Part shown: piece after piece, positions 46,130-56,656 of the stretch
How the letters are laid out: every line of letters begins with the position of its first letter
Numbering within the stretch: position 1 is the first letter of the stretch
From: Lumnitzera littorea
Lineage: Eukaryota > Streptophyta > Magnoliopsida > Myrtales > Combretaceae
NCBI GenBank assembly: GCA_024138015.1
Contig: JAMXBB010000003.1
Span: 78,224,777-78,288,776, forward strand
DNA length: 64,000 bases
Direction of reading: 5' to 3'
Notes under the pieces: generated by a model
The model's database searches: none
The model's input: the letters and a program-made list of their open reading frames with translations, nothing else
Told to the model about the DNA's origin: nothing
Made by a program: the position numbers and the translations under genes

Positions 46130-46998
46130 GTAGTCTCAACTGGGTTGGCTATATGTTGGATTTCCATACTACAACAAGTGGGTTCTGTTTTGCTGAGTTT
46201 TAGGAGTCTTACTCCCAAGCAGCTCCTTATTGCCTCTTGGCTTAGATGAGTTTTAGGGGTTCTATTCTCATGTGGTTCCTTATTGCCTTGTGGTTCCTAG
46301 ACGTTATATCTAGATGCCTAGGTGTATCGACTAACCAGATGAGTACATTGGAAGAGTACAGGATATTGATATCAATGCATGTCATGTGCATAAGTATAGC
46401 GTGCATAAGTATAGTACGCATTCCTTACATAGATGATTTGTCTCAATAACATTAAATATGAAATTGAATATCCTATGATAATGATATTTGTAAATGTATT
46501 ATGCTTATTCTTTGTTTTGTTTTTATCTACTCTCACTTAGCTTACAGTAGTTGATGCGATAAGTTGTTTTATCCTCAAGTAAAAGTTAAGTTAGATAAAG
46601 CATCCCATCATAGAAAGGTAGAGATTTCAATATACTAGTAAATGATGAGCTTTTGGGAGAGTGATTGACTCTAGGATATGAGTTAAACACACAAAAGCTA
46701 CTTTACAAGAAAGATGTTGGAATTATTTTACAAGGGATTTAGTATAGTTATAGTGGTCAAAAGTGTGTGCTTGTAAAGAATTATAATACTATATTGAAGT
46801 GTATGGCTATGATACTCTAAGTATAGCTCACTTTACAAAAGTTGCTGTTGTTGTTTACCATGTTAAATGTACAGTAGATGAGCAAGTGAAATATAGGTTT
46901 TGCCTTATCTTTAACTCAAGGATGTCAATAATGAATAACAAGTGTTGAAAAAAAAAAAAAGAAAATTTAAGCTAACACTTGGAAAGCAAGGCGTTACA
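46130..46998 (+). mobile_element. 3' part of a Ty3-type LTR
   Basis: The sequence ends GGCGTTACA at 46998 and is followed within three bases by an initiator-Met primer site. The upstream part holds CTCACTTAGCTTACAGTAG, reminiscent of the CTTACTGAGCTGTGGTTGC block in the LTR at 56657-59604. The true LTR start lies further left and was not identified. Confidence 0.55.
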
Positions 46999-47001
46999 AG
47001 G

Positions 47002-47013
47002 TGGTATCAGGGT
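47002..47013 (+). other. Primer-binding site, initiator tRNA-Met
   Basis: TGGTATCAGGGT differs at two positions from TGGTATCAGAGC, the standard complement of the plant initiator tRNA-Met 3' end. It sits three bases after the ACA end of the LTR, so the element reads +. Confidence 0.75.
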
Positions 47014-48563
47014 ATTGTTATTTTAACTGAGTCTTAAAGTGTCACAGTTTGTTAATGGATAAGTATTAAGGAGGGTTGGACATAAGTACTACAATTAATA
47101 TACAAATCTGATGGGTGAAAGTATAAATGAAGACATGGAGTTAGATATAACTAAGAACATTGATTAAGTTGTTAGGTGGAAAGGATGAGGTGTGATATGG
47201 AGCAATGTGAATTGAAATAAACCTTAATGAAAAGTCTTAAGGAAGTACTTAGGAACTTAATGATGTTAAGCTGGTGTTGAGAAAGAAATCATCAGAAATT
47301 TATAGAAACTTAAGCATTGAAAATAAATTGTTGGAAGATTTAAGTGATTATATATGTGGAACCAAGGGGAATAGGAATGAAGTATGCCTTAAGGTAAGAA
47401 AATTGTGCATACGGAGGATTGTATGACAAAAATATGTGTAAGATTGAGCAAGGCGACTGGGTTAGTTTATAAAAAATTAACTTTAACCTGTAGGTGACAA
47501 GATGAGTAGCACCTTATGGAACCTTAGGATGATGCTTAATCCGGTATGTGAAGTAATCATGAGTTAGTTGAAAGTAAACTAAGGTGTAAGGTGGAAGAAG
47601 ATTTAGAAGAAGAAAAGAAGCAAAAGTAAATATTGGATGGAGATCATACTAAGGATATGCATATTGTGGTGATGCAGACTATAGTTGTTACTAAATGAAT
47701 GAAATGGCAAGAAATGTCGAAGGTAGATAATTAAGAGTAGATTTAGAGAGTAAATCAAAACCTTTATCAGAGGCATAATCAAAGCTTAATTCAAAGGTCG
47801 ACTTAGTACAGAATGAGATTATGACTCATAAGGTAATGGTTAATTATGAGATTAAGGAGTTAAATAATGATAAAGCATATGAAGTTAATAGGAAGTATAA
47901 TTGCAATATTATGAGAGCCTACCTTTTATGAATCCCTTGGCACATGTGGTAAGTAAGAAGAGAATGCAAATCTATGGTTTTCATTGTCAAGACTCATGTT
48001 TGTTATGACATTTGTGTCTTTCACAGCAATGTTTCTTGTCTTTGTTGTTGATCCAATTCTATCATGTCTGTTATCAGCCGAAAAAGTGTTTAATGTCCTT
48101 GCGAGTCTTGTTCATCAAGAGTTGTGCCAATTTCCTTCAGATCAAGTCGAGTCCACTTAGTAGGAGTCATTCTTCATCTCCCTTGTGTACCAATTGGTAG
48201 AAAGTTCAGATTTGTCAAACTTATTTTTACTGATATATGTGTTAACTATAGGAAGTACCTAAGATCTTAACTATGACCATTAAGTGATGACCACAATATA
48301 AGACTTCTAAACCTGAAGAAATTGAATTTGTTTTCTTCATCTTAAGTGGAAATTAGGACTTGAATAATACATAGGTGATCGAGATGAGGTGAAAAGATAT
48401 GTTAGTAAGCTATGGGATAAATAATGAATCAATAGAGGGGATGACTATGAGCTCAATAGGAATAACTAATGGCGAAGTGATGGACGTTGAGTTGGCCTCC
48501 TACCGACCTATGTACGTGATGGACTAGTTGCTATGAAGGGATGATTTAAGCAAAAAGGAGGAG

Positions 48564-48565
<2 letters not shown>
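47014..48565 (+). other. Internal leader of the retroelement, no domain recognised
   Basis: This follows the primer site and should hold the leader and gag. The purine-rich, stop-laden sequence gives no gag, protease or pol motif. It is cut short at about 48565 by the next (AT)n tract and LTR, so the element is a fragment. Confidence 0.4.

Positions 48566-48596
<31 letters not shown>
48566..48596. repeat. (AT)n microsatellite
   Basis: A perfect AT run lies at the approximate left edge of the next LTR, possibly marking its insertion point. Confidence 0.95.
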
Positions 48597-48599
<3 letters not shown>

Positions 48600-48601
<2 letters not shown>

Positions 48602-49444
48602 AAATTAACCCTTTAGGCCAATCATGAGAAGCTAAAGGACTCTAAGGACTTGCTCGAAGGATATTAGCTCTAAGCCATAGCCAAGACGGGAATTCCTACC
48701 TTGAGTTGGCTTCTTGTTGATCGATTTATCAAATCCTCACATGTATCCAACATGCTTCTGCTCAACAGCGCATTCCTAATCCAGAAGACAACCTAAGACT
48801 AGCCAAATCGAGCTCCTCAACCAACCACTGGCATCTGACTTTAATTCAGGTGACTTCCTTACTAGATTGATTGGCCCCCGACCTAATCCAAATCAGGTCG
48901 ACTCTAGACTACAATGCTTCCTTATTTCTACCTACCTTGTATTATATTCCTAATGTCCAACCACCAAGTGATACATATCTTTTGATACGACATTCCAGAA
49001 TGATCACTTCTTTTTCTGTACTAAATATTTTTTGTCTCTTTTACCCCTTTTAGTGTGTTTCTTATAACCTAATTATAAGAATACCCTTTTTGTCTTTTCA
49101 TACATGTATAGTAGCCTTAGCGAACAAGTATATAAACCCGCATTTGTTTGTACGTAGACATATATCATTAATATCAGATTATTCAAGTAACTTTAAAGCA
49201 ACCTTAATGTTCTCATTACTCTTCAACTCTTATCTATTCCCTTTAGCAAAGAGTAGTGACAAGTAATCCTTTAGTTCAAACTAGTGTATCATATCTGGTG
49301 AATTGTAGGCCGAGTAGGATCGAGTGGTGTGTCATATCCATTCGATAATTGCTCGAATTTGCTAGCTTTTCTTCTATTTCTTTTTCAATTCGTTTCATTG
49401 TGGTGCTTCTCCATGTGTCCGACCTTGGAAACGCATCAGCTTCA
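48600..49444 (+). mobile_element. 5' LTR of a second Ty3/gypsy element
   Basis: The block ends GCATCAGCTTCA and is followed immediately by a primer site. TATATAAACCC at about 49129 sits ~315 bp before the end and is a plausible core promoter at the U3/R border. The left boundary is approximate. The attached gag confirms the + orientation. Confidence 0.65.
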
Positions 49445-49445
49445 C

Positions 49446-49456
49446 TGGTATTAGAG
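49446..49456 (+). other. Primer-binding site, initiator tRNA-Met
   Basis: TGGTATTAGAG matches the standard TGGTATCAGAG at ten of eleven positions; the change is C to T. It lies one base after the LTR end and ~240 bp before the gag start. Confidence 0.85.
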
Positions 49457-49693
49457 TAAGGTTTTGAGAAAGAATATGTGAAGTTATAGTGAAGTTTTGG
49501 CTTACTTTACTGTTAGTGGTTGTTGTGTCCCTCCAATGGCTACTATAGTGTATTTGTGTGACAGCAAGTGTAGTTTCATTATTACTCTGTTTCTTATTAC
49601 GAAAATAGGGCAAGTTTGTTCTATTCTATTTGAGTGATTATTAGGTATTGAAGTTATTAGCAAGTTGTTAATTTGTTTGAGAAGTACTGTAAC

Positions 49694-51116
49694 ATGTCAA
49701 ATTCAAGTGTTTAGGGTGTCATTGGTGACCAGAGTAGTGGTGCTCAACCTAGTTATGGTCATAATGATAGTAATACCCTAGGGTCGATTGATGACAAATT
49801 TGATAGACTCATAAACCTTGTTAAGAGTCTAGTCACCGCAATGTAAGTTAATAGGCAATAACCTCAAGGTGTACAGCATCAAAACCTATAGGAAAATGCC
49901 CCTGAGAAACACTATAACTAAGGCAATCAAATTAATCACGTAATTCAACTGCCACAAGCTGGAGGAGTAGTAGATTGAGCTATTAGACAAAGATTGGAGT
50001 TGAAGGAGATTAAGGAAGATGATGAGAAGTAGGATGTTGAAGAGTTTGGTGAAGAAGAAGAAGTTGAATATTACCGAACACAAGGACAAAGACACCAAGT
50101 CCCTCTAGGGCTAGACAATGTGAAGGTGCAAATCCCACCTCTTCGGTGGAAGTGGAGATGTAGATAAATACTTTAAGTGAGAAGAAAAGGTCAAAAAAGT
50201 ATTTGAATGTTATGAGTATGAAGATGCCGTCAAAGTCTAACTTATTGCATTGAAGTTTACTGGGTATGCCACCATGTGGTGGAAAAATTTGAATACAGCT
50301 AAAGCAAGGGATGGAAGACAAGGTATTAGAACATAGGATGAGATGAAAAGATTGTAACAAGGCAGGTTTGTACCTGAGACTTACCTATAAGATACATTTG
50401 CAAAATTATAAGAGTTGGGCTAAGGAAGCTGATCCATTAATGACTATGTAAGGAAGTTCTAGATGTTAATGATTCGAGCTAACATGGAAGAACCAGAATC
50501 TGGTATAGTATCGAGGTTCATTTATAGACTCAAGTATGAGATTTGCAATATTGTAGAAATACAGAGGTTTTATACCTTAAAAGAGGTGATCAAGATCGTA
50601 TAGAGGGTTGAAAAGCAAAGGAGAAATATTTCGAGCCGACTTGGGCCGACATTCTCATGAGTCCCAATACCACACTGACCTGTTTAAGTCAAGCCGAAGA
50701 GGCTATACCAAGCCAAGGAAAGGAGCGACAGACCTAATGATCGTCGATTAAGCCAACAGGGTTGAGTTGGTCAGTTGGGCCGATTTGAGGTTAGGCCGAC
50801 TTCGAGGACATATGAGAAAGGGCAAACCTCCAAACAAAAGACTAGTGAGGTGAAGTGCTTTAAATGCTTAAGCATCGAACACATGACTGTTGAGTGTCCA
50901 AACCGATGTATCATGATGCCCCAAGGAGATGTAGTGAATAGCATCGATGAAAGTGAGCCTAAGGAGGAGAAAGATGTTTGAAAGGTAGAAGTTGAGGAGG
51001 AAAAGACCTATGTCTATGCTGACTAGGGGGAACTAATGACCTTAGTCTTGAGACGAGTATTAAGTTCCTTGCCGAACTCTAAGGAGGACTAGAGAGAGAA
51101 TCTGTTCCATACCAAA
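49694..51116 (+). pseudogene. Ty3/gypsy gag with CCHC zinc knuckle, truncated
   Basis: The frame starts MSNSSV. The retrotransposon gag domain (PF03732 type) is clear: EEKVKKVFECYEYEDAVK, then LIALKFTGYATMWWKNL, GRFVPETY and MLMIRANMEEPESGIVSRF. A zinc knuckle CFKCLSIEHMTVEC (C-x2-C-x4-H-x4-C, near 50856-50900) lies in an open stretch at 50775-50981. Several stops replace family Trp (FK-stop-EEKV, RT-stop-DEMK), as expected of TGG to TGA/TAG decay. The gene ends where the Ogre-like LTR begins, so protease and pol should lie beyond that insertion, outside this window. Confidence 0.88.
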
Positions 51117-52319
51117 TGTACTATGGAGCCCTATTTTTATTTTCTTAATTTAACTTATATCAAGCTTAGTCCATTTAATATAAGTTACTCAACATTAAAC
51201 TAAAGAAATATATTTTTTTTTTCAAAAATAGAGTCAACAACCAATTCAAATAGTAAAAAATAAAATTGGGGTTTTCGGGTAGGAAAACCCCAATTTGACC
51301 ACTAGTTTATGGATATTCTAAAAAATTGATTTTTTTGAAAATTAAACAAAAAAAAAAAAACCGTGTTCAAGAGCTAACTTATTAAGACTAAGTTACCATG
51401 TAAAAACTAAAGAAAAAAAATCGATGGGTTTTTATTTTTATAATTTTCCAAAAATAATAAAAATATACCTAAATGTAGAAAATTTAACTAAAGTGATTTT
51501 TTTATCATTTTTTATTACGAATTTCTAAGAAAAAAGCAAAAAAAAATTTATTTTTTTATGTAGTTACTCCAAATGTGTTTACGTACCTATTAGTTGAAAT
51601 CAAACTGGCCATAATTCTCTTTTTATAAAATATTTAGTGAGTTGATTTTTTTTTATTTTAAAAACCATGCCAAATTTATGTTTATTTATCAATTTATTAT
51701 TTTTTTTAAAAACCTAAGAAATCTAATTTTTCTAAACTAAAGAAAACCTTAATTAACTAAATCTTTTTAAAAATCCAAGTTACGATTTTTTTATTTTTAA
51801 AAACACTACATGTTAAAAAATATCTTTTCTAAATCCTAGTTAAAAAATACATTAAAGAAACGATCTCGATATGTATCTCATGTGTATCTTTTTTAAATCT
51901 CAACTATTAAATATGTATTTTGATATATATCTTTTCTAAATCCTAATCACCATATACATATCTCAATATATATTTTTTCTAAATCTTAATAGTAAGATAT
52001 GTATCTCAATCCCATGATACGTATCTCAACCGCAAGATACGTATATTTAAAAATAAAAATATAATTTTTCTTAAAGACAAAATTTAAAAAAATTTTAAAT
52101 TATCTAGAAAAACTACACAATATGAAAAATAACAATGAACCTGTACTTGGGAAAAATAATAGTAAATAAATGAAATTTAACTAACTAACAAAGTAAATAA
52201 AATAATTTTTATCGAATTGAATTGTGTGTGATCGTGCGTTGTGATCATTTGAATGTCATGCTCATGTTCCTATGTGCGCTAGCTTATAGACATGTGTCAT
52301 GTTGATCAGATTGTGTGTG

Positions 52320-52990
52320 TGACATGGACTTCGAATGTTCGTTAGGCTTCGGATTATTGCAATGTGACGACTTCGTCGGTTCTTCAGGCTTTCAATTGTG
52401 AGGAAATCATTGATTCATCAGGCTTCGGATTACGTCGTAAGGACTTCGACGCGGATAGGAATTCATTTGGCGTCTGCTACTGGAACATTGGATTTCGTCT
52501 TGTGGATCATCAGATTATGGATCGATGGAGCGTAAACTTCGTTGATTGGATTTAGATGTGTGAAGGGGCTGGCTTCGACTTTGTGTTCACAGTCAGAGGA
52601 CAATGGAATTGGATGTTGAATTCAGCTTCGGAATTAGACGTTGGGCTGGCTTGTTGCATCAGGGGGCTTTGGAATTGGACGTTGAATTGTAGAGGCTTCA
52701 GTGAGTTACGGCAAGGACTTCGGATTGATGGCGTGGACTTTGTGAATTGGAGATTGATGGCAAAGTGACAGACGTTGGTTTCGGATTGGAATTTCAGGCG
52801 AAGGGATTTCGAATTGGAATTAGATTTTTCTTGTCAAGGGGCGGTGGCTTTGGGCGATTTGGAATTCGAAATTGGATTGACTCCGAAATTGGACGTTAGG
52901 AGCTTTGGATTGGATTTTGACTTCGGCTTTGATATTTGAAATTGGATCCTCAGGTTGGCAATTGGAAAATTTGGAATTGGATTGTGAATT
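52320..52990. repeat. LTR-internal GACTTCG / GGCTTCGGATT minisatellite
   Basis: Imperfect units of roughly 35-45 bp repeat the words GGACTTCG, GTTCGTTAGGCTTCGGATT and, further on, TTGGAATTGGACGTTGAATT. The same units appear in the other LTR at 63850-63990, so the array predates this insertion. It raises local G+C well above the flanks. Confidence 0.75.
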
Positions 52991-53404
52991 ATAAATTGTA
53001 GGAATGGATTGAAGTTGTTAAGGGAGTTGTAAAATTAATTGTGGGAATAAAAAAATGTACTTAACTCTATTATTAGATCCTTATTTATAAACTAACGATT
53101 TGATCTTTCATACTAAAGATACGGAAGATTCAATAATAATTCTTTAAAGATTTGCCCAAATTCTTAGAAACCTTACTTAATTCGAGCTTTCTATTTTTCA
53201 AGACCCGATTCAATCTAATCTTGTTATAGCCCAACAACTTATTTAATAAATTCTAAATTCATTCTGATATAATATAAATTATATAAAATTCTATTTTAAA
53301 TTGTACTGGGCTAAAATCATTTTAATAAAACCCAACTCTCAAATGACTTAATGATTTATTAAATTAATCACATACCATTATCCGATTTGATATTAAACGA
53401 TTGG

Positions 53405-53712
53405 ACGCGAATCAACACTTCGACTCGATAGGATACGATTCGACTCGATAAGATAGGATACGATTCGACTCGACTCGATAAGATAGGATACGATTCGACT
53501 CGACTCGACTCGATAGGATAGGATACGATACGATACGATTCGACTCGATATGATAGGATACGATTCGACTTGATATGATAGGATAGGATTCGACTCCTCT
53601 CGACTCGATAGGATAGGATTCGACTCGACTCGACAGGATAGGATTCGACTCGACTCGACTCGACTCGATAGGATTCGATTCGACTCAACTTGACTCGATA
53701 TGATTTAATGCG
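53405..53712. repeat. Degenerate pentanucleotide array (GAYWN)n
   Basis: About 60 consecutive 5-bp units are built from GATAG, GATAC, GATTC, GACTC and GATAA, such as GATAGGATACGATTCGACTC. The register is kept while the last three bases vary. Because 5 is not a multiple of 3, all frames repeat every five codons, which produces a long Ser/Arg/Tyr/Val/Glu frame that is not a real gene. It lies in the U3 part of the LTR. Confidence 0.9.
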
Positions 53713-53879
53713 ACACGACTCAACTTGACTCTCTTTTTTTATTTTTCATTTTTTCTTTTAATTTTCATTTTTTAATTTTTTATTATTTTCTTATTTTTTG
53801 TTTTGTTTATTCTTATTTATTTCTCAACTTGACTCAACTAACGAAAATGAAAAATGGTAAAAATAAGGTATCTACAGCA

Positions 53880-53899
53880 GTCTCTCTTTGTAGTGAAGT
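53880..53899 (-). other. Polypurine tract of the Ogre/Tat-like element
   Basis: The - strand reads CTTCACTACAAAGAGAGAC directly before the TG of the 3' LTR. The purine stretch ACAAAGAGAGA suits a plus-strand primer and fixes the element's orientation. Confidence 0.7.
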
Positions 53900-53959
53900 T
53901 TAATTAGAACTTCGCTATAAAAATAAAAGAGATAATCATTTTTGCTAGAGCCGATTTAA

Positions 53960-55020
53960 ATAATCCGAAGAGGATAGATCTCTACAAGATTAAAACTTTG
54001 TTTTAGTGGATAATTTGAAGAGGATAGATCTCTTTGAGATTTTAAATATTTTGGTCTAGTAGATAATCAAAAAAGGATATATCTTTTCAAGATTTTAAAT
54101 GTTTTAGCGAATGAACTGAAAATGATAGATCTTTTAGAGATTTCTCTTAGGTGAATGATTTGAAGAAGATAGATCTCTTTAAAATTTGTTTTGACTTGTT
54201 GAATAATTTAAAGAGGATAAATCTCTTTGAGATTTTTTTTTTTTTTACTTGTTGAACAATCCGAAGAGGATAGATCTCTTCGAGATTAGTTTTGGTTAAT
54301 TTGAAGATGATAGATTTCTTCAAGATTTTGGCGTTGTGCTAGTGATCCAAAGAGAATAGATCTTTTCGAGATTCGTTTGGTTAATCTGAAGAAGATAGAT
54401 CTCTTCTAGATTTCAAATAAAACTTCCTTTAGTGGATAATCCGAAAAGGATAGATCTCTTTGAGATTTCAAAAACTTACTTTAATGAATGATCCGAAGAA
54501 GATAAATCTCTTTGAGATTCGTTTTGATTTAGTGAATAATTCAAAGAAAATAGATCTCTTCAAGATTTCTTTTTGTTTAATCCGAAGAGGATAAATCTCT
54601 TCAAGATTTCTTTTAATTTGGTGAATAATCCGAAGAGGACAGATCTCTTTAAGATTTACTTTGATTTGATGAATAATCCGAAGATGATAAATCTCTTTGA
54701 GATTCATTTCGATTATTTCGATTAATCTGAAGATTATAAATCTCTTTGAGATTCATTTCGATTAATCTGAAGATGATAAATCTTTTTGAGATTCGTTTTG
54801 GTTAATACGAAGAGGATAGATCTCTTTAAGATTTTAGTTTTGTTTTGGTGATCTGAAAAGGATAGATCTCCTCAAGATTTCAAAAACTGATTTTACTTTG
54901 GTCATCCGAAAAAGATAGATCTCTTCGAGATTTGTTTAAACTTGTTGAACAATCCATAGAGGATAGATCTCTTTGAGATTTGTTTTGCTCAAAAGGATGG
55001 ATCTTTCGAAGATAAGATAA
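53960..55020 (-). repeat. Hairpin-forming minisatellite, ~23 units
   Basis: Units average ~46 bp and share the core GAAGAGGATAGATCTCTTCG. The core is itself an inverted repeat: GAAGAG and CTCTTC around the loop GATAGAT. Between cores lie variable spacers such as TTTGTTTTGGTTTAGTGAAT. I count about 23 copies with spacing of roughly 38-54 bp. In the element's sense direction the array sits in the 3' untranslated region, just before the polypurine tract. Tandem arrays at this position are a known trait of Tat/Ogre elements. Confidence 0.85.
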
Positions 55021-56656
55021 GACGACATTTTATTGAAGACGGAATGAGACAGTGCTATCAGGTGATCTTTTAAATGATTGGACGCTCCTCTAAGCAGACA
55101 ATCCAACTACGAAATAGATAGGATACGCTCCTTTGAGCAAGCGATTATTTGCTCTCATAGGAAAAGACTAGATAAGATAGCAATCTTAGTAAAAAATAAG
55201 ATAACGCTACTATGAGCAAGCAATCTTAAGAAAGAAGAAAACTTTCATGAGTTTTGACAAATTAATTTATGACTTGAGTTTAAGGGATTTTCATGAGTTC
55301 TCGAAAAATTTTAACTCTTTCTTTTTTCTTTTAAGAAATCTCTCTTGATAATTTTAAAAGTTTCATTTCTCTTTTGAAAAGTTTTTTCTTTTTTCTTCTT
55401 TTTTCAAAATATTCAAAAAACACTCTTTGATAGAAAATTGTGTTGTTAACAAGTAAAAAAGTCTCGAAAGCTCTAAAGATCACAAATAAGGGGTTAGCTT
55501 ACCCCTTGCCCATTGATCATTCATTCTTTCAATCTTGTTTCCTGAAGCATAATTCATGATCTCTAAACTTTTAGAAGTACTGATTTCCTTTTTGGGATAA
55601 ATGCCATTCATGTTGTGAGAAAGTACTCAACTCTTCAATTTTCCATTAAGAAGATAGATATCATTGCTTGAAATATTTAGTAAAACTAGACTTCCTTATA
55701 TTCTCATAAGTCTGTTTTTACTCTCAACATTAATTTCAAAAATTATAATCTATCTTGTAAGTGGTATATTTTGGTCAATCAATAAGTTTTTTCTAGGTTT
55801 GTAATGTAAAACTTTTAGTCAATGGTTTAAATAAATGGATATCATTCTTAGCCAATTTTGAAAAAAAATTATATATAATCTATCCCTAGTTTACAAACCA
55901 AGAACCTAGGAAAGACTAAACACAGTCTTGCCCCAGTTTCATGAGCAAATTTTACTTAAGATAAGTCTATTTCTTTAATCTAAAGAGTTTTATCAAGAAT
56001 GATAAAGTGGATAGGATCATACAGTAAGGGCTTTGCTTTTAAGCTTAGGAATCAAAAGTGTTTAGTCTTTGGATATCATCACAAGTTCGGACTTCAGGCT
56101 TTATTGGTAATTCGGATATTCTTTGAAAGTGATACCCTCACTAATATTTTGAATCTCTTTTTTTTTTTTCACTTCTTTTCTCTTTTTTTCTTTCTTGTTT
56201 TTTCTTTTTCCTTTTCTTTTTTGGGTCAAGGTGATTGCCTTTCATTGCTAAGTTTTTACTTGATGGGATTCAAAGCCCTAAAACGATAGTTCAAAGAGTA
56301 TAAGTTTGAGAAAAGTGTATATGGCTTTAAAGTTCTTAGGAAAGAATCTATGAACTTGATGTTTTTGAATAAATATACGAGCCTAAGTGAGGTGTATATG
56401 CTTTCAAGCTCTTCTTCATTCTAAAGAGATTGAATTATTTATGACAATATTTGCCCATGAATTGGCACAACTAAGGCAAGCATAAGTTAGTCTACTCCTT
56501 TTCTCCAAATTAATGACCTTAACCTCTTGACTGTTGTAAGTCCTAAAGCTAAGCCAATTGATCATAGGATTGAATTTTGGACAAGGTTTTGGGCGATCGG
56601 TTAAAGAATCTGATCAAACCCAAATTATAAACTTTTAAGAGAAATATTAGTAAAAA
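55021..56656 (-). other. Non-coding body of the Ogre/Tat-like element
   Basis: The left part (55040-55210) has loose repeats of GATAGGATACGCTCC-TGAGCAAGC type. The rest is AT-rich and gives no RT, RNase H or integrase motif on either strand. A 97-codon + frame at 55999-56289 is pyrimidine-tract translation (mostly Phe/Ser/Leu) and is not believed. Confidence 0.5.

Larger units (their letters stand above)
51117..53879 (-). repeat. 3' LTR of the Ogre/Tat-like element
   Basis: The LTR is about 2.76 kb. On the - strand it starts TGCTGTAGATACC and ends in a worn GGAGCCC...TACA (copy at 62727: GAGCTCGACA). The first 1.3 kb from the low end aligns with 62727-64000. It contains three repeat zones: ATACGTATCTCAA-like units (51840-52040), a GACTTCG/GGCTTCGGATT minisatellite (52320-52990) and the pentamer array (53405-53712). 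The low edge could alternatively be near 51124. Confidence 0.8.

Noticed and set aside
53368..53688. 106-codon Ser/Arg/Tyr/Val/Glu repeat 'protein' on the - strand
   Set aside because: It is the translation of the pentanucleotide array. Every frame of such a repeat lacks stops, so openness is no evidence for coding.
54468..54707. 79-codon - strand frame rich in LRIIHQIK-like repeats
   Set aside because: It is a translation of the hairpin minisatellite.
55999..56289. 96-codon + strand frame with a Phe-rich membrane-like segment
   Set aside because: The hydrophobic part is just the translation of a poly-pyrimidine tract, and the frame is antisense to the retroelement.
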